A DNA stretch of 25,298 nt from JALXCH01 sp964495805 (GCA_964495805.1 CAZBWV010000104.1:1-25298), one strand, 5' to 3'. Counted from the first letter of the stretch, positions 15,520 to 24,022 are shown. The notes: generated from the letters alone by a model not told the origin. A program made the numbers and translations.

Positions 15520-15552
15520 ACCTCCCGGTCAGCTTTGTTCGGACCGGGAGGT
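15520..15552. terminator. Strong hairpin between convergent genes, probable bidirectional terminator
   Basis: ACCTCCCGGTC and GACCGGGAGGT form an eleven-base-pair GC-rich stem around an eleven-base loop. It lies between the plus-strand YeeE/YedE pair and the minus-strand gene ending at 15599. The following T content is modest on either strand (GAATTTTA on plus), so the terminator call rests mainly on the stem and its convergent position. Confidence 0.6.
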
Positions 15553-15598
15553 ACTGAATTTTACCGCGCACCTTTTCGTTTTTGCCGGCTGTTCGTAA

Positions 15599-16201
15599 TT
15601 ATTTTGAATTCTTCTTTTCAGGAATAGGTTTTAAAATAATGCTGGTGTCTCCATTCAGCACCACCTGCAGATAGTCGATTTCGTTTTTTTGAAACTCCAG
15701 TGTGTTCTCCCCTTTCCAGAATTTGGTGGTGTAGCTGGCATTATGGGATTGGGGATTCCGCATTCCGATTGTTTCCCAGAAGTTCATGGGTAGCAACACC
15801 GTAAACTCCTGCTCCTGTTCCGGGCGTATGATCCCTTTGTCCGGATATTTTTCGCGATCTTCTTTAATCAGAATAAATTTTTCGTGCTTGTCTTTTTTGA
15901 ACAGATAGAATTCATCCAGATCATAATCGTACAAAATCGGTGTCTTACTCAGATTGACCACTTTGATGTGAATCTTATCCAGATATATCTCCGCATAGGC
16001 GTACACCAGCGGATTCATGTGTACATTACTTTGATATCGGGCTCCCTGTCGGGGGGAATAATCGATAATGTGAAAATCGTTTCGCTCTTCGGGATTCATT
16101 TGAATTCCAAAGAAATCGTCCATCACCACCGGCGAACAGGATAAACTGACCAACCAGACGGAAAGGACACCAATCACACCAAATCTCATTAAAAATTGCA
16201 T
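15599..16201 (-). CDS. Hypothetical exported protein, possible lipoprotein
   Basis: I do not recognise this 200-residue protein. Residues 1-21 are a hydrophobic signal sequence followed by Cys22 (LVSLSC), so lipid anchoring is possible, although the -3 position is Ser rather than the usual Leu. The mature part is mixed polar sequence with several aromatic beta-like segments (PLVYAYAEIYLDKIHIKVVNLS, LYDYDLDEFYLFKK, EFTVLLPMNFWE, DYLQVVLNG), which could be a small beta-sandwich. The end is lysine-rich (PEKKNSK). AAGGG lies six bases before the ATG at 16201; a second ATG at residue 5 is an alternative start. It stands alone between the YeeE/YedE pair and tpiA. Confidence 0.75.
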   Translation of the reverse strand: MQFLMRFGVIGVLSVWLVSLSCSPVVMDDFFGIQMNPEERNDFHIIDYSPRQGARYQSNVHMNPLVYAYAEIYLDKIHIKVVNLSKTPILYDYDLDEFYLFKKDKHEKFILIKEDREKYPDKGIIRPEQEQEFTVLLPMNFWETIGMRNPQSHNASYTTKFWKGENTLEFQKNEIDYLQVVLNGDTSIILKPIPEKKNSK

Positions 16202-16455
16202 GGTTTGCCCTTCAATTGCTTTTTAAGGTTACTCTCCAATCCAATTAGGCAGGTCAGTTAACAAACCGGTGCGAAAAAAAACAAATGAAAAATCCCTTCC
16301 CCTTCTGTCTAAAAAATTGCGGCATCTTTTGAACGGGTTTTTAATGTGTAGAATACCTCTTCCCGACAAAAGCCATTAAAAAAGAATTCCGGATGGGAAG
16401 CGTTTTTTCTTAGCAAACCATCTGGATAAGTAAAAATTTTGTTCCAGAAATTGGA

Positions 16456-17226
16456 TTAAAACACCTTTTCCCCGGCCATGATGATTTTATGGAAACTATC
16501 CGCTTTCAGGCAAGCACCACCCACCAGTGCTCCATCAATATCCGGTTGGGAGAGTAACCCCTCCGCATTTTCCGGTTTCACACTGCCACCGTACAAAATG
16601 GGCATGCGTTTACCCACTTCTTCGTTAAACAGTGTATCCAGAATATCGCGGATAAATTCGTGAACTTCCTGAGCCTGTTCGGGAGTAGCCGTTTTGCCCG
16701 TCCCAATGGCCCATACCGGCTCGTAGGCAATGACAATCTGTTTCAACTCATCAGGAGTAAATCCTTTCAGTCCCCATTCCACCTGATTGATAACAATGTC
16801 TTTCGTTAAATTTTCTTCCCGCTCTTCCAATTTCTCACCTACGCACAGAATCACTTTCAGTTTGTTTTTCAGAGCGATGCGAATTTTCCGATTTACCGTG
16901 TTTTCGTCTTCCTGAAAATACTGCCGACGTTCGCTGTGTCCCACTATCACCCATTTTGCGCCGGTGCTTTTAATCATGCGGGCAGAGATTTCACCCGTAT
17001 AAGCGCCTTCTTCTTCCCAGAACAGATTCTGCGCTCCTAACAGCACCGATGTTCCTTTCAATACTTCCCCTACCGGAGCCAGAGCGGTATAGGGCGGAAA
17101 AATCACCACTTTACTTTTTCGGGCAGGCTTTTTATCCAGCCGATTAAGCAACTGCTTGACCAATCGCAATGCTTCCGGATTGGTTTTGTGCATTTTCCAG
17201 TTACCAGCAATGATTTTCTGACGCAT
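16456..17226 (-). CDS. tpiA: Triosephosphate isomerase
   Basis: This 256-residue cytoplasmic TIM-barrel enzyme interconverts dihydroxyacetone phosphate and glyceraldehyde 3-phosphate. Catalytic residues are all present: Asn9 and Lys11 in AGNWKM, His97 in VGHSERR, and Glu169 in AYEPVWAIGTGK, whose tail is the flexible loop 6. The phosphate-binding YGGSVKPEN follows. Length is normal. AGGAG lies seven bases upstream of the ATG. It follows pgk by 179 bases on the same strand, a gap large enough for its own promoter. With gap and pgk it forms a lower-glycolysis cluster. Confidence 0.97.
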   Translation of the reverse strand: MRQKIIAGNWKMHKTNPEALRLVKQLLNRLDKKPARKSKVVIFPPYTALAPVGEVLKGTSVLLGAQNLFWEEEGAYTGEISARMIKSTGAKWVIVGHSERRQYFQEDENTVNRKIRIALKNKLKVILCVGEKLEEREENLTKDIVINQVEWGLKGFTPDELKQIVIAYEPVWAIGTGKTATPEQAQEVHEFIRDILDTLFNEEVGKRMPILYGGSVKPENAEGLLSQPDIDGALVGGACLKADSFHKIIMAGEKVF

Positions 17227-17405
17227 TCGTCACTCCTTCTGTTACAAAATTCAGGTTTCCGAATCGGGCAGGGGTAACGAAAAAGCAAAAAAGAACGTAT
17301 GATTATTCCCATCAGGATAACTATAGTCAGGAATTTGTTGAATTATGAGAATAATTGCATTTTATCTTACTTTTTCGTCACCCCCTGACCGTTAGAAATC
17401 GTTGG

Positions 17406-18605
17406 CTAATCTTTGTCCGTTAAAGCGGCCACTCCGGGAAGTTCTTTCCCCTCCAGGAATTCCAGGGATGCTCCGCCACCGGTGGAAACGTGGGTAAGCT
17501 TATCGCTCAATCCGAATTTTTTCACTGCAGCAGCTGAATCGCCTCCTCCAACTACGGTGATGGCACCTTTTTCGGTAATAACCGCCAGATGTCGGGCAAT
17601 CTCTTCGGTACCGCGGGCAAAAGCGGGAATCTCGAACACTCCCATGGGACCGTTCCAGACGACTGTTTTGGCTTCGTTTAGAATGTTTTTAAATTCTTCA
17701 ATTGTAGCGGGTCCAATATCTACACCCAGCCAATCTCCGGGAATATGATCCACATCCACCACCTGCGTTTGTGCACTCGCATCGAATTTATCGGCGACCA
17801 ATACATCTTTGGGGAGCACCAATTTGCACGAACTGGATTCCGCCTGCTGTAAAATTTCCCGTGCCATCTCGATGCGATCCTCTTCCAGAAGAGATTGACC
17901 AATTTCTTTTCCCTGTGCTTTAAAGAAGGTAAAAATCATTCCCCCGCCTAAAAGCAGTACATCGGCTTTGTTCATTAAATTTTTAATCACATCAATTTTT
18001 CCGGAGATTTTCGCGCCACCTAACACGGTAACAAACGGGCGCTCGGGATTTTCCACCGCCTTGCCCAGGTACTCCAGCTCTTTTTGCATCAGGTAGCCTG
18101 CTGCACATTGATCAATGAATCGGGTAACTCCCACGGTGGAAGCATGGGCACGATGGGCGGTTCCAAAGGCATCATTGACATACACGTCGCAACCCTGAGC
18201 CAGCTGGCGGGCAAAATCGGGATCGTTTTTGGTTTCGCCTTCGTGAAAGCGTAAATTTTCCAGCAGCAGGACCTCACCTTCCTTCAATCCAGCTTTCAGC
18301 TGCTGAACCTCATCTCCAATGCAATCGCTGGCAAATTTTACCTCCTGATCCAACAATTCCTGCAAACGGTGTGCTACCGGTTTCAGGCTCATGCTCTCCA
18401 CGCGTTTACCTTTGGGACGTCCCAGATGCGAGCATAACACCGCCTTACCCCCATCCTGAATAATTTTACGAATGGTAGGTAATGCAGCGCGAATCCGAAA
18501 ATCGTCAGTAATGTTCTGATGCTCATCCAGAGGAACATTAAAATCCACCCTTACCAGAACGGTTTTACCTTTTAAATCCAGGTCATCAATGGTTAGCTTG
18601 GCCAT
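17406..18605 (-). CDS. pgk: Phosphoglycerate kinase
   Basis: This 399-residue cytoplasmic enzyme transfers phosphate from 1,3-bisphosphoglycerate to ADP. N-terminal substrate-binding motifs are RVDFNVPLD (19-27), SHLGRPKG and LENLRFHEGE; VNDAFGTAHRAHAS and GGAKISGKI follow. The C-terminal nucleotide domain has LLGGGMIFTF, WNGPMGVFE and the VVGGGDSAAA and STGGGASLE loops. I chose ATG 18605, preceded by GAGGAG and giving MAKLTIDDLDLKGKTVLVRVD; an upstream in-frame ATG at 18653 adds 16 non-conserved residues. It lies downstream of gap, but a terminator hairpin separates the two, so its expression may be uncoupled from gap. Confidence 0.97.
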   Translation of the reverse strand: MAKLTIDDLDLKGKTVLVRVDFNVPLDEHQNITDDFRIRAALPTIRKIIQDGGKAVLCSHLGRPKGKRVESMSLKPVAHRLQELLDQEVKFASDCIGDEVQQLKAGLKEGEVLLLENLRFHEGETKNDPDFARQLAQGCDVYVNDAFGTAHRAHASTVGVTRFIDQCAAGYLMQKELEYLGKAVENPERPFVTVLGGAKISGKIDVIKNLMNKADVLLLGGGMIFTFFKAQGKEIGQSLLEEDRIEMAREILQQAESSSCKLVLPKDVLVADKFDASAQTQVVDVDHIPGDWLGVDIGPATIEEFKNILNEAKTVVWNGPMGVFEIPAFARGTEEIARHLAVITEKGAITVVGGGDSAAAVKKFGLSDKLTHVSTGGGASLEFLEGKELPGVAALTDKD

Positions 18606-18701
18606 TTTCCTCTCCTCAATTTTTATTGGTCCCCCTGTGCGATTATTAACCAATCGATCCGGTAATTATGAGGACGGTTTTCCATTTCCAGAATTTGCTC
18701 T

Positions 18702-18743
18702 AAAAAGAGAACTCTCCCACACAACTGTATGGGAGAGTCTCTT
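18702..18743 (-). terminator. Intrinsic terminator between gap and pgk
   Basis: On the minus strand AAGAGACTCTCCCA pairs with TGGGAGAGTTCTCTT (one bulged base) around a ten-base loop, followed by a short run of Ts. It starts eight bases after the gap stop. It probably ends most gap transcripts and lowers read-through into pgk, which would then depend on residual transcription or a promoter within the roughly 95 bases before its start. Confidence 0.75.
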
Positions 18744-18751
18744 CTTTATCA

Positions 18752-19753
18752 TTATAGAGAAGCCATCTTTTTCAACAGGTCCACGGTGCGATTGGAATAA
18801 CCCCATTCGTTGTCGTACCAGGAAATCACCTTCACAAAATTCCCTTCCATCACCCGGGTGGAGAGAGAATCGAAAATACTGCTGTGGTTGTTATCCACAA
18901 TATCAGATGAGACGATGGGATCTTCGCAGTATTCCAGGATGCCCTTCAACTCGTTCTCCGCTGCTTTCTTCATGGCAGCATTGATTTCTTCCACAGTTAC
19001 TTCTTTGTTTAATTCCGCCACCAGGTCCACCAGCGAACCATCGGAAACCGGTACACGAACGGCGATTCCATCCAGCTTTCCTTTCAAATCGGGAATCACC
19101 AGTCCGGTGGCTTTGGCAGCACCGGTTGTGGTAGGAATAATGTTGGCAGCAGCGGCGCGCGCCCGACGGAGATCGCTGTGGGGCAAATCCAGAATACGCT
19201 GGTCGTTGGTGTAAGCATGAATGGTAGTCATCCAGCCGCGTTTAATTCCGAAATTATCGTGCAACACTTTGGCGACCGGTGCCAGACAGTTGGTGGTACA
19301 ACTGGCATTGGAGACCACGGTGTGTTCAGGTTTCAGGGTATCATCGTTTACTCCCATTACAACGGTGTTGTCCAGCTCACCCTTTGCCGGAGCAGTGAGA
19401 ATCACTTTCTTTGCTCCTGCCTCCAGATGCAGCGCCAGTTTATCGCGGGTCCGAAACACACCGGTGGATTCCACCACAATGTCAATGCCCAGCTCTTTCC
19501 AGGGTAATCTGGAAGGATCTTTTTCTGCAGTCACTTTAACCCGACGATCCCCGGCAACCAGATATTCCCCATCCTGATACACCGGAACAGGATAGCGACC
19601 ATGCACCGAATCATACTTCAACAGATGCGCCAGAGTTTTGGCATCCGTTAAGTCATTAATCAGCAATATTTCCACGTCTTTGTCGTCCTGTAACGCTTTA
19701 AACACCAATCGTCCAATACGACCAAATCCGTTAATCGCAACTTTCACAGACAT
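18752..19753 (-). CDS. gap: Glyceraldehyde-3-phosphate dehydrogenase, type I
   Basis: This 333-residue cytoplasmic enzyme oxidises and phosphorylates glyceraldehyde 3-phosphate. The N-terminal NAD-binding motif is INGFGRIGR (7-15); Asp34 after the second beta strand favours NAD over NADP. The catalytic Cys152 is in SNASCTTNC and the general-base His179 in TTIHAYTNDQ. NEWGYSNR near the C-terminus is the usual family end block. AGGAGG lies six bases upstream of the ATG. It is the first gene of the glycolytic cluster; a terminator directly downstream suggests it is expressed more strongly than pgk and tpiA. Confidence 0.97.
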   Translation of the reverse strand: MSVKVAINGFGRIGRLVFKALQDDKDVEILLINDLTDAKTLAHLLKYDSVHGRYPVPVYQDGEYLVAGDRRVKVTAEKDPSRLPWKELGIDIVVESTGVFRTRDKLALHLEAGAKKVILTAPAKGELDNTVVMGVNDDTLKPEHTVVSNASCTTNCLAPVAKVLHDNFGIKRGWMTTIHAYTNDQRILDLPHSDLRRARAAAANIIPTTTGAAKATGLVIPDLKGKLDGIAVRVPVSDGSLVDLVAELNKEVTVEEINAAMKKAAENELKGILEYCEDPIVSSDIVDNNHSSIFDSLSTRVMEGNFVKVISWYDNEWGYSNRTVDLLKKMASL

Positions 19754-20135
19754 AACAACCTCCTTTAAATTTTTCGTTTTGCAGATTTAATAAACGTTTC
19801 TGTACAATGTTCGAATAGTACAAATAAAACTGGCTTTAGTATTCCAAATTAACGAACAAAACAAATTTATTGCAAGTGATTTTAAGTAACAATTGAAAAA
19901 ATTGAAATTGCACATTATACACTTTCATCGGATTGTTCTTTATGACTAAAACAAACAGCAAAATTTATTTTCTCATAACAAAATCTGATTGAACAGGGAA
20001 ATCCAGATACAGGCGGAATATTCATAAAGATTTTTAAGAATTTTAAATATGCTGGAAATCCAATTCACGTTTGTGAATTTTGTATTTTTACTTTAGATTT
20101 GATAAGACCAAAATATTAAAATCGGAGGGTCCATT
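19754..20135. other. 382-bp AT-rich divergent promoter region between gap and the flavin reductase gene
   Basis: This region lies between the divergent gap and flavin-reductase-like genes and must hold promoters for both. It is AT-rich and has no plausible gene. I see two inverted repeats: TGTAC at 19801-19805 facing GTACA at 19818-19822 upstream of gap, and a better one at 20062-20079 upstream of the flavin reductase. I could not place a convincing -35/-10 pair for either gene. Confidence 0.5.
20062..20079. promoter_or_regulatory. Perfect palindrome, candidate operator
   Basis: AATTCAC and GTGAATT flank a four-base spacer GTTT, giving a perfect seven-base inverted repeat 57 bases before the flavin-reductase-like start. 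The size and spacing suit a dimeric helix-turn-helix repressor or activator. The regulator is unknown. Confidence 0.35.
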
Positions 20136-20636
20136 ATGTCCCGAAGCTATTCGCGCCACATCGTGCATCCGGTAGCACTTCTGTCAACCGCACATGGAAA
20201 ACGAGAGAATATTGCCACCATGGCCTGGATTTCTCCGGTGTCATTCACCCCACCACTACTTATGGTGGCTGTAAGCCCCAAACGATACAGTCATGAGCTA
20301 ATCGCAAAGTCGGGTGAGTTTGCTTTAATGGTTCTGGGAACTGAACAAAAGGAACTGTCCACACTTGCGGGAACACAAACCGGCAGAAAAGTGAATAAAT
20401 GGGAATTAGAGCCCTTCCGGAACCTGAAAAAATCCGCCCGATTGATTCACGTGCCGGTTCTTCAACATTGTCGGGCCGTGTATGAGTGTAAAGTAACTGA
20501 AAAAATAAAAACAGGAGATCATACCCTGTTCATCGGGGAGGTGGTTTTTATGGAAGCAGATGAATTGGTAGAACCGCTTATTCTGTTCAACCGAACTTAT
20601 TACGCACCGGGAAGAGAAATTGCCCGGTATCCCTAA
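20136..20636 (+). CDS. Flavin reductase-like (FMN-binding split-barrel) protein
   Basis: This 166-residue soluble protein matches the flavin reductase-like domain: HPVALLSTAHGKRENIATMAWISPVSFTPPLLMVAVSPKR in pieces near residues 11-50 (the FMN-binding N-terminal part), then FALMVLG and the VYECKVTEKIKTGDHTLFIGEV strand pair. It probably binds FMN and either reduces flavins with NAD(P)H or acts in an electron-transfer chain; the partner is unknown. CGGAGGG lies seven bases before the ATG. The next gene starts 107 bases downstream, so co-transcription with the amidohydrolase is possible but not clear. A palindromic candidate operator lies upstream. Confidence 0.85.
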   Translation: MSRSYSRHIVHPVALLSTAHGKRENIATMAWISPVSFTPPLLMVAVSPKRYSHELIAKSGEFALMVLGTEQKELSTLAGTQTGRKVNKWELEPFRNLKKSARLIHVPVLQHCRAVYECKVTEKIKTGDHTLFIGEVVFMEADELVEPLILFNRTYYAPGREIARYP

Positions 20637-20677
20637 TCTTCCCGATAAACCGAATGCACTTATTTAAGCGTAGGAAT

Positions 20678-20706
20678 TTGCTTGATTAATATGATTAACC
20701 TATTTA
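20678..20706 (+). promoter_or_regulatory. Weak candidate promoter for the amidohydrolase operon
   Basis: TTGCTT (20678-20683) and TATTTA (20701-20706) are 17 bases apart, ending 37 bases before the amidohydrolase start. The -35-like hexamer and spacing equal those before the YbdK-like gene, but both boxes are poor matches to consensus in an AT-rich stretch. Confidence 0.2.
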
Positions 20707-20743
20707 ACTTTGTTAAGTTTTATTCTTCTCAGAAAAGGGGTAT

Positions 20744-22051
20744 ATGGGAATCTTACTGAAAAATGGGTATATTGTAACCCAGAACGAACAGCGCGAACAG
20801 TTTCAGGGGGACATTTTAGTCGAAGGGAATCGAATTCAGGCAATCGCGCCTTCCATTTCAGAAGAGGGGCATTCGATTGTCGATTTAAGCGGGCTGGTAG
20901 TGGTTCCGGGACTGATCCAGACTCATGTTCACCTCTGTCAAACGCTCTTTCGTAATTTAGCAGACGATCTGGAATTGCTGGACTGGCTGGAACAGCGCAT
21001 CTGGCCGTTTGAAATGGCACATAATCCCGATTCCCTGAGAATTTCTGCCAGATTGGGGCTGGCAGAACTGTTGTTAGGCGGAACAACCACTATTCAGGAT
21101 ATGGGGAATGGGAAATTCCAGGATATTATTTTTCAGGAGATGAAACGAAGCGGCATCCGCGGCTTCAGTGGGAAAGTGATGATGGATCAAGGAAATCAGC
21201 CGTACAAAGAACCAACCGAGACGGTTCTGAGTGAAACGGAAGAATTAATCCGCAAATGGCATGGACAGGAGGAAAATCGAATTCAATATGCACTGGCACC
21301 TCGTTTTGTACCTTCCTGCAGCATGGATTTGTGGAAAGGGGTGAAAGAATTGTCGGATAAATACCATCTTATTATCCACACCCATGCTTCGGAAAACCGT
21401 AAAGAGTGGCAATTGGTAAAAGATACAACCGGCTATTCTAACATCGAGTTTTTTGTGAAAAACGATCTCGTTTCCTCCCGTTTAAATCTGGCTCATTGCA
21501 TCTGGGTGTCCGAAGAGGAGATCCAGATGATGAGCGAATATTCCATTAACGTGCTGCACTGCCCCTCGGCCAACTTAAAGCTGGGTTCCGGAATTGCCCC
21601 TATCCCCCGTTACTGGGAACAGGGAATTCATGTCGGATTGGGCGCTGATGGTGCTCCGTGCAACAACAATCTGGACATTTTTGTGGAGATGCGGCTGGCT
21701 GCATTGATTCAGAAACCACAGCGAGGGGTAAAAAGCACCAATGCACAACAAATTTTCGATATGGCTACCATCGAAGGTGCCCGGGTGTTGGGACTGGAGG
21801 ATGAAATTGGTAGCATCGAGGTCGGTAAGAAAGCAGATTTAACAATTTTAGATTTGAATAAAGTTCATGCTATTCCGGCCGATAATATTTATTCTCAAAT
21901 TGTATATTCTGCACATGCCTCCGACGTAAAGCATGTCCTGATTGACGGAAAATGGGTTGTATTCAATCGAGAGCTTCAGAACGACAACTATTCCGAAATT
22001 GTTCAAACCGCCTGGAGCGAAGTGCAGAAATTATTTAAACGAATCGAATAA
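20744..22051 (+). CDS. mtaD: MTA/SAH deaminase-type amidohydrolase
   Basis: This 435-residue TIM-barrel metal-dependent hydrolase belongs to the ATZ/TRZ/MtaD group. Metal ligands are visible: His61 and His63 in THVHL, His214 in IHTHASE with Glu217, His251 in LAHCIW and Asp302 in LGADGAPCNNNLD. The segment FRNLADDLELLDWLEQRIWPFE (69-90) is typical of 5-methylthioadenosine/S-adenosylhomocysteine deaminases; guanine deaminase and chlorohydrolases are related alternatives, so the exact substrate is inferred. The adjacent adenosine deaminase gene supports adenosine-type deamination. The start has AAAAGGGG just upstream. Only 28 bases separate it from the lipoprotein gene. The N- and C-terminal composite beta domain (residues 1-57 and about 360-435) is complete. 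Confidence 0.85.
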   Translation: MGILLKNGYIVTQNEQREQFQGDILVEGNRIQAIAPSISEEGHSIVDLSGLVVVPGLIQTHVHLCQTLFRNLADDLELLDWLEQRIWPFEMAHNPDSLRISARLGLAELLLGGTTTIQDMGNGKFQDIIFQEMKRSGIRGFSGKVMMDQGNQPYKEPTETVLSETEELIRKWHGQEENRIQYALAPRFVPSCSMDLWKGVKELSDKYHLIIHTHASENRKEWQLVKDTTGYSNIEFFVKNDLVSSRLNLAHCIWVSEEEIQMMSEYSINVLHCPSANLKLGSGIAPIPRYWEQGIHVGLGADGAPCNNNLDIFVEMRLAALIQKPQRGVKSTNAQQIFDMATIEGARVLGLEDEIGSIEVGKKADLTILDLNKVHAIPADNIYSQIVYSAHASDVKHVLIDGKWVVFNRELQNDNYSEIVQTAWSEVQKLFKRIE

Positions 22052-22079
22052 GACGATATCATTCCGAGGAGGAGATAAA

Positions 22080-22934
22080 ATGAAACGCCTTTATTTCATT
22101 ATTGGCCTGCTGGTTGTGCTGGTAATTTCTTGTAGCAAAAAGGAAGCTGCAGTCAAGGAAGAACAGGTGGTATTGGACCCCGGTCAATTGCTAAAACAGG
22201 CAAATGAAATGTATAATCAGGGGAATATTGAACAGGCTTTTCGGCTATATGGTAAAATTTACAACGATTATCCCACCAGCCGGGAATATATCGACGCCGC
22301 AATTGGATTGAGCCGCTGTTACAACGACATGGGACAATATGAAAAGGGAATGGACATCCTGTATAATTTGCTGCGGGAAAATGTCATTCCCTCACGGGTT
22401 CCAGAAATTTACAACGAAATGGCTAAATACTACGAAGTGAATGCAGGGATTTCTTCCTTTGCCGGTATTTCGGATGAAAATAAGGATTATCAAAAGGCGA
22501 TTGAATACTACAATAAAGCAATTTACTATCCCAATAGTCAGGATTCTCTGGCGAAATCTTATGCCCAATTTAAGATTGGTGAATTAAACGTGTACATGGG
22601 AAATTTTAAAGATGCTATTCTGGCGTACAAAGCCACCATTGCCAATTATCCCGGTACCCCATGGGCAAAGAAGGCACAGGAGCGGCTTGATGAATTTCGC
22701 CGTGCTGTTGATGAACTGCTCCAGGAAATAGCCGGCACGACACCCACCGAACCATCGACATTACCGGCCACTGTAACTTCGGATACATCTCAAACACAAC
22801 CAGCATCCCCGGTGGTAACACCGCCACCGGACACCACACAGGTTCCTTCTGCTCCGCCTTCAGTATCGGCACCGGATACCACCACCCCGGCTCCACCCGA
22901 TACCAGCGATAAACCGGAACTGAATTTGAAATAG
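22080..22934 (+). CDS. TPR-containing lipoprotein
   Basis: This 284-residue protein has a lipoprotein signal ending VISC, with Cys18 as the lipidated residue. Residues about 35-210 contain tetratricopeptide-like helices, including AFRLYGKIYNDYP, IGLSRCYNDMGQYEKGMDILYNLL, KAIEYYNKAIYYPN and KIGELNVYMGNFKDAILAYKATIANYPGTPWAKKAQERL; the last resembles CpoB/BamD-type repeats. The tail from about 222 is a Pro/Thr/Ser-rich, low-complexity linker (many PDTT and PPP words) ending KPELNLK. GAGGAGG precedes the ATG at 22080; an upstream in-frame ATG at 21942 is inside the previous gene. It sits between two purine deaminase genes. The function is unknown; a scaffold in the cell envelope is plausible. 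Confidence 0.85.
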   Translation: MKRLYFIIGLLVVLVISCSKKEAAVKEEQVVLDPGQLLKQANEMYNQGNIEQAFRLYGKIYNDYPTSREYIDAAIGLSRCYNDMGQYEKGMDILYNLLRENVIPSRVPEIYNEMAKYYEVNAGISSFAGISDENKDYQKAIEYYNKAIYYPNSQDSLAKSYAQFKIGELNVYMGNFKDAILAYKATIANYPGTPWAKKAQERLDEFRRAVDELLQEIAGTTPTEPSTLPATVTSDTSQTQPASPVVTPPPDTTQVPSAPPSVSAPDTTTPAPPDTSDKPELNLK

Positions 22935-22976
22935 TGCGTTTATCTCGCAAATACGGATGGAAACGGAAAGGAAATT

Positions 22977-24005
22977 ATGGAAATACCCATTGAGATTTTA
23001 AAAGAACTACCCAAGACGGATTTGCACGTGCACCTGGATGGTTCTGTGCGTGTTTCGACAATCATTGATCTGGCTCGCAAACAGAACGTGGAACTACCCA
23101 CGTTCAATCCCAAGGAGCTGGAAAAAATCGTCATGAGCGGGAAAAACTGCCGTAATCTGGCTGAGTATCTTCAGGGGTTCGATATCACCTTATCGGTGAT
23201 GCAGGAACCGGAAGCCCTGTACCGAATTGCCTATGAACTTGCCGAAGATGCTGCAGAAGAAAACGTGTGGTATATGGAGGTTCGCTACTCACCCATTCTT
23301 CACACTCGAAAAGGGCTGAAGCTGCCTACCATTGTCGATGCGGTTATTGAGGGACTACAGGAAGCAGAGAAGAAGTTCAATATCAAAACCGGGGTAATTA
23401 TTTGCGGAATGCGCAACATCAATCCGGAAACTTCTCTCATTCTTGCCGAACTGGCTGTGGCATATAAAAACCGGGGTGTTGTGGGATTCGATCTGGCCGG
23501 TCAGGAAGAGAACTATCCCGCCAAAGACCATAAGGAAGCGTTTTTCATTATTCGCAAGAACAATATTAACACCACCGCCCATGCCGGAGAAGCTTTTGGT
23601 CCGGAGAGCATTCACCAGGCCATTCATGACTGCGGTGCCCATCGCATCGGGCATGGTACCCGTCTTTACGAAGATGGCGACTTGCTGAACTACGTCAATG
23701 ATCATCGGATTCCTCTGGAAGTGTGTCTGACCAGTAATGTGCAAACCGGTGCAGCCAGTTCTTACGAAACCCATCCTCTGCGTTTTTACTACGACTATGG
23801 TTTACGCGTTACCATCAACACGGATAACCGATTGGTATCGGACACCACCGTCACTCGCGAGTTGTATCTGGCCGCCAAATATCTGAATCTGACCCTGGAC
23901 GATATTAAATCCATCATTATCGATGGCTTCAAAAGCGCATTTCTTCCCAATCGGGCCAAATCCATTATGCTCAACGTGGTGAATGACGAATTGAAAAAAT
24001 TTTAA
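22977..24005 (+). CDS. add: Adenosine deaminase
   Basis: This 342-residue TIM-barrel zinc enzyme deaminates adenosine and deoxyadenosine to (deoxy)inosine. His17 and His19 (DLHVHLDGS), His202 and catalytic Glu205 (HAGEAFGPESI), His226 (HRIGHG) and Asp283 (NTDN) form the active site. The residue after the metal-binding Asp is Asn284 where classical enzymes have a second Asp; I recall the TDNRL variant from other bacterial adenosine deaminases. Length is normal. GGAAAGGA precedes the ATG by a few bases. It lies 42 bases after the TPR lipoprotein on the same strand, and its product inosine is a substrate for the purine nucleoside phosphorylase encoded at the other end of the window. Confidence 0.94.
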   Translation: MEIPIEILKELPKTDLHVHLDGSVRVSTIIDLARKQNVELPTFNPKELEKIVMSGKNCRNLAEYLQGFDITLSVMQEPEALYRIAYELAEDAAEENVWYMEVRYSPILHTRKGLKLPTIVDAVIEGLQEAEKKFNIKTGVIICGMRNINPETSLILAELAVAYKNRGVVGFDLAGQEENYPAKDHKEAFFIIRKNNINTTAHAGEAFGPESIHQAIHDCGAHRIGHGTRLYEDGDLLNYVNDHRIPLEVCLTSNVQTGAASSYETHPLRFYYDYGLRVTINTDNRLVSDTTVTRELYLAAKYLNLTLDDIKSIIIDGFKSAFLPNRAKSIMLNVVNDELKKF

Positions 24006-24022
24006 ACGCCACTGGATTTTCT

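Noticed and set aside
19801..19822. TGTAC-N12-GTACA inverted repeat upstream of gap as an operator
   Set aside because: Only five-base arms with a long spacer in AT-rich DNA; not strong enough to list as a separate site.
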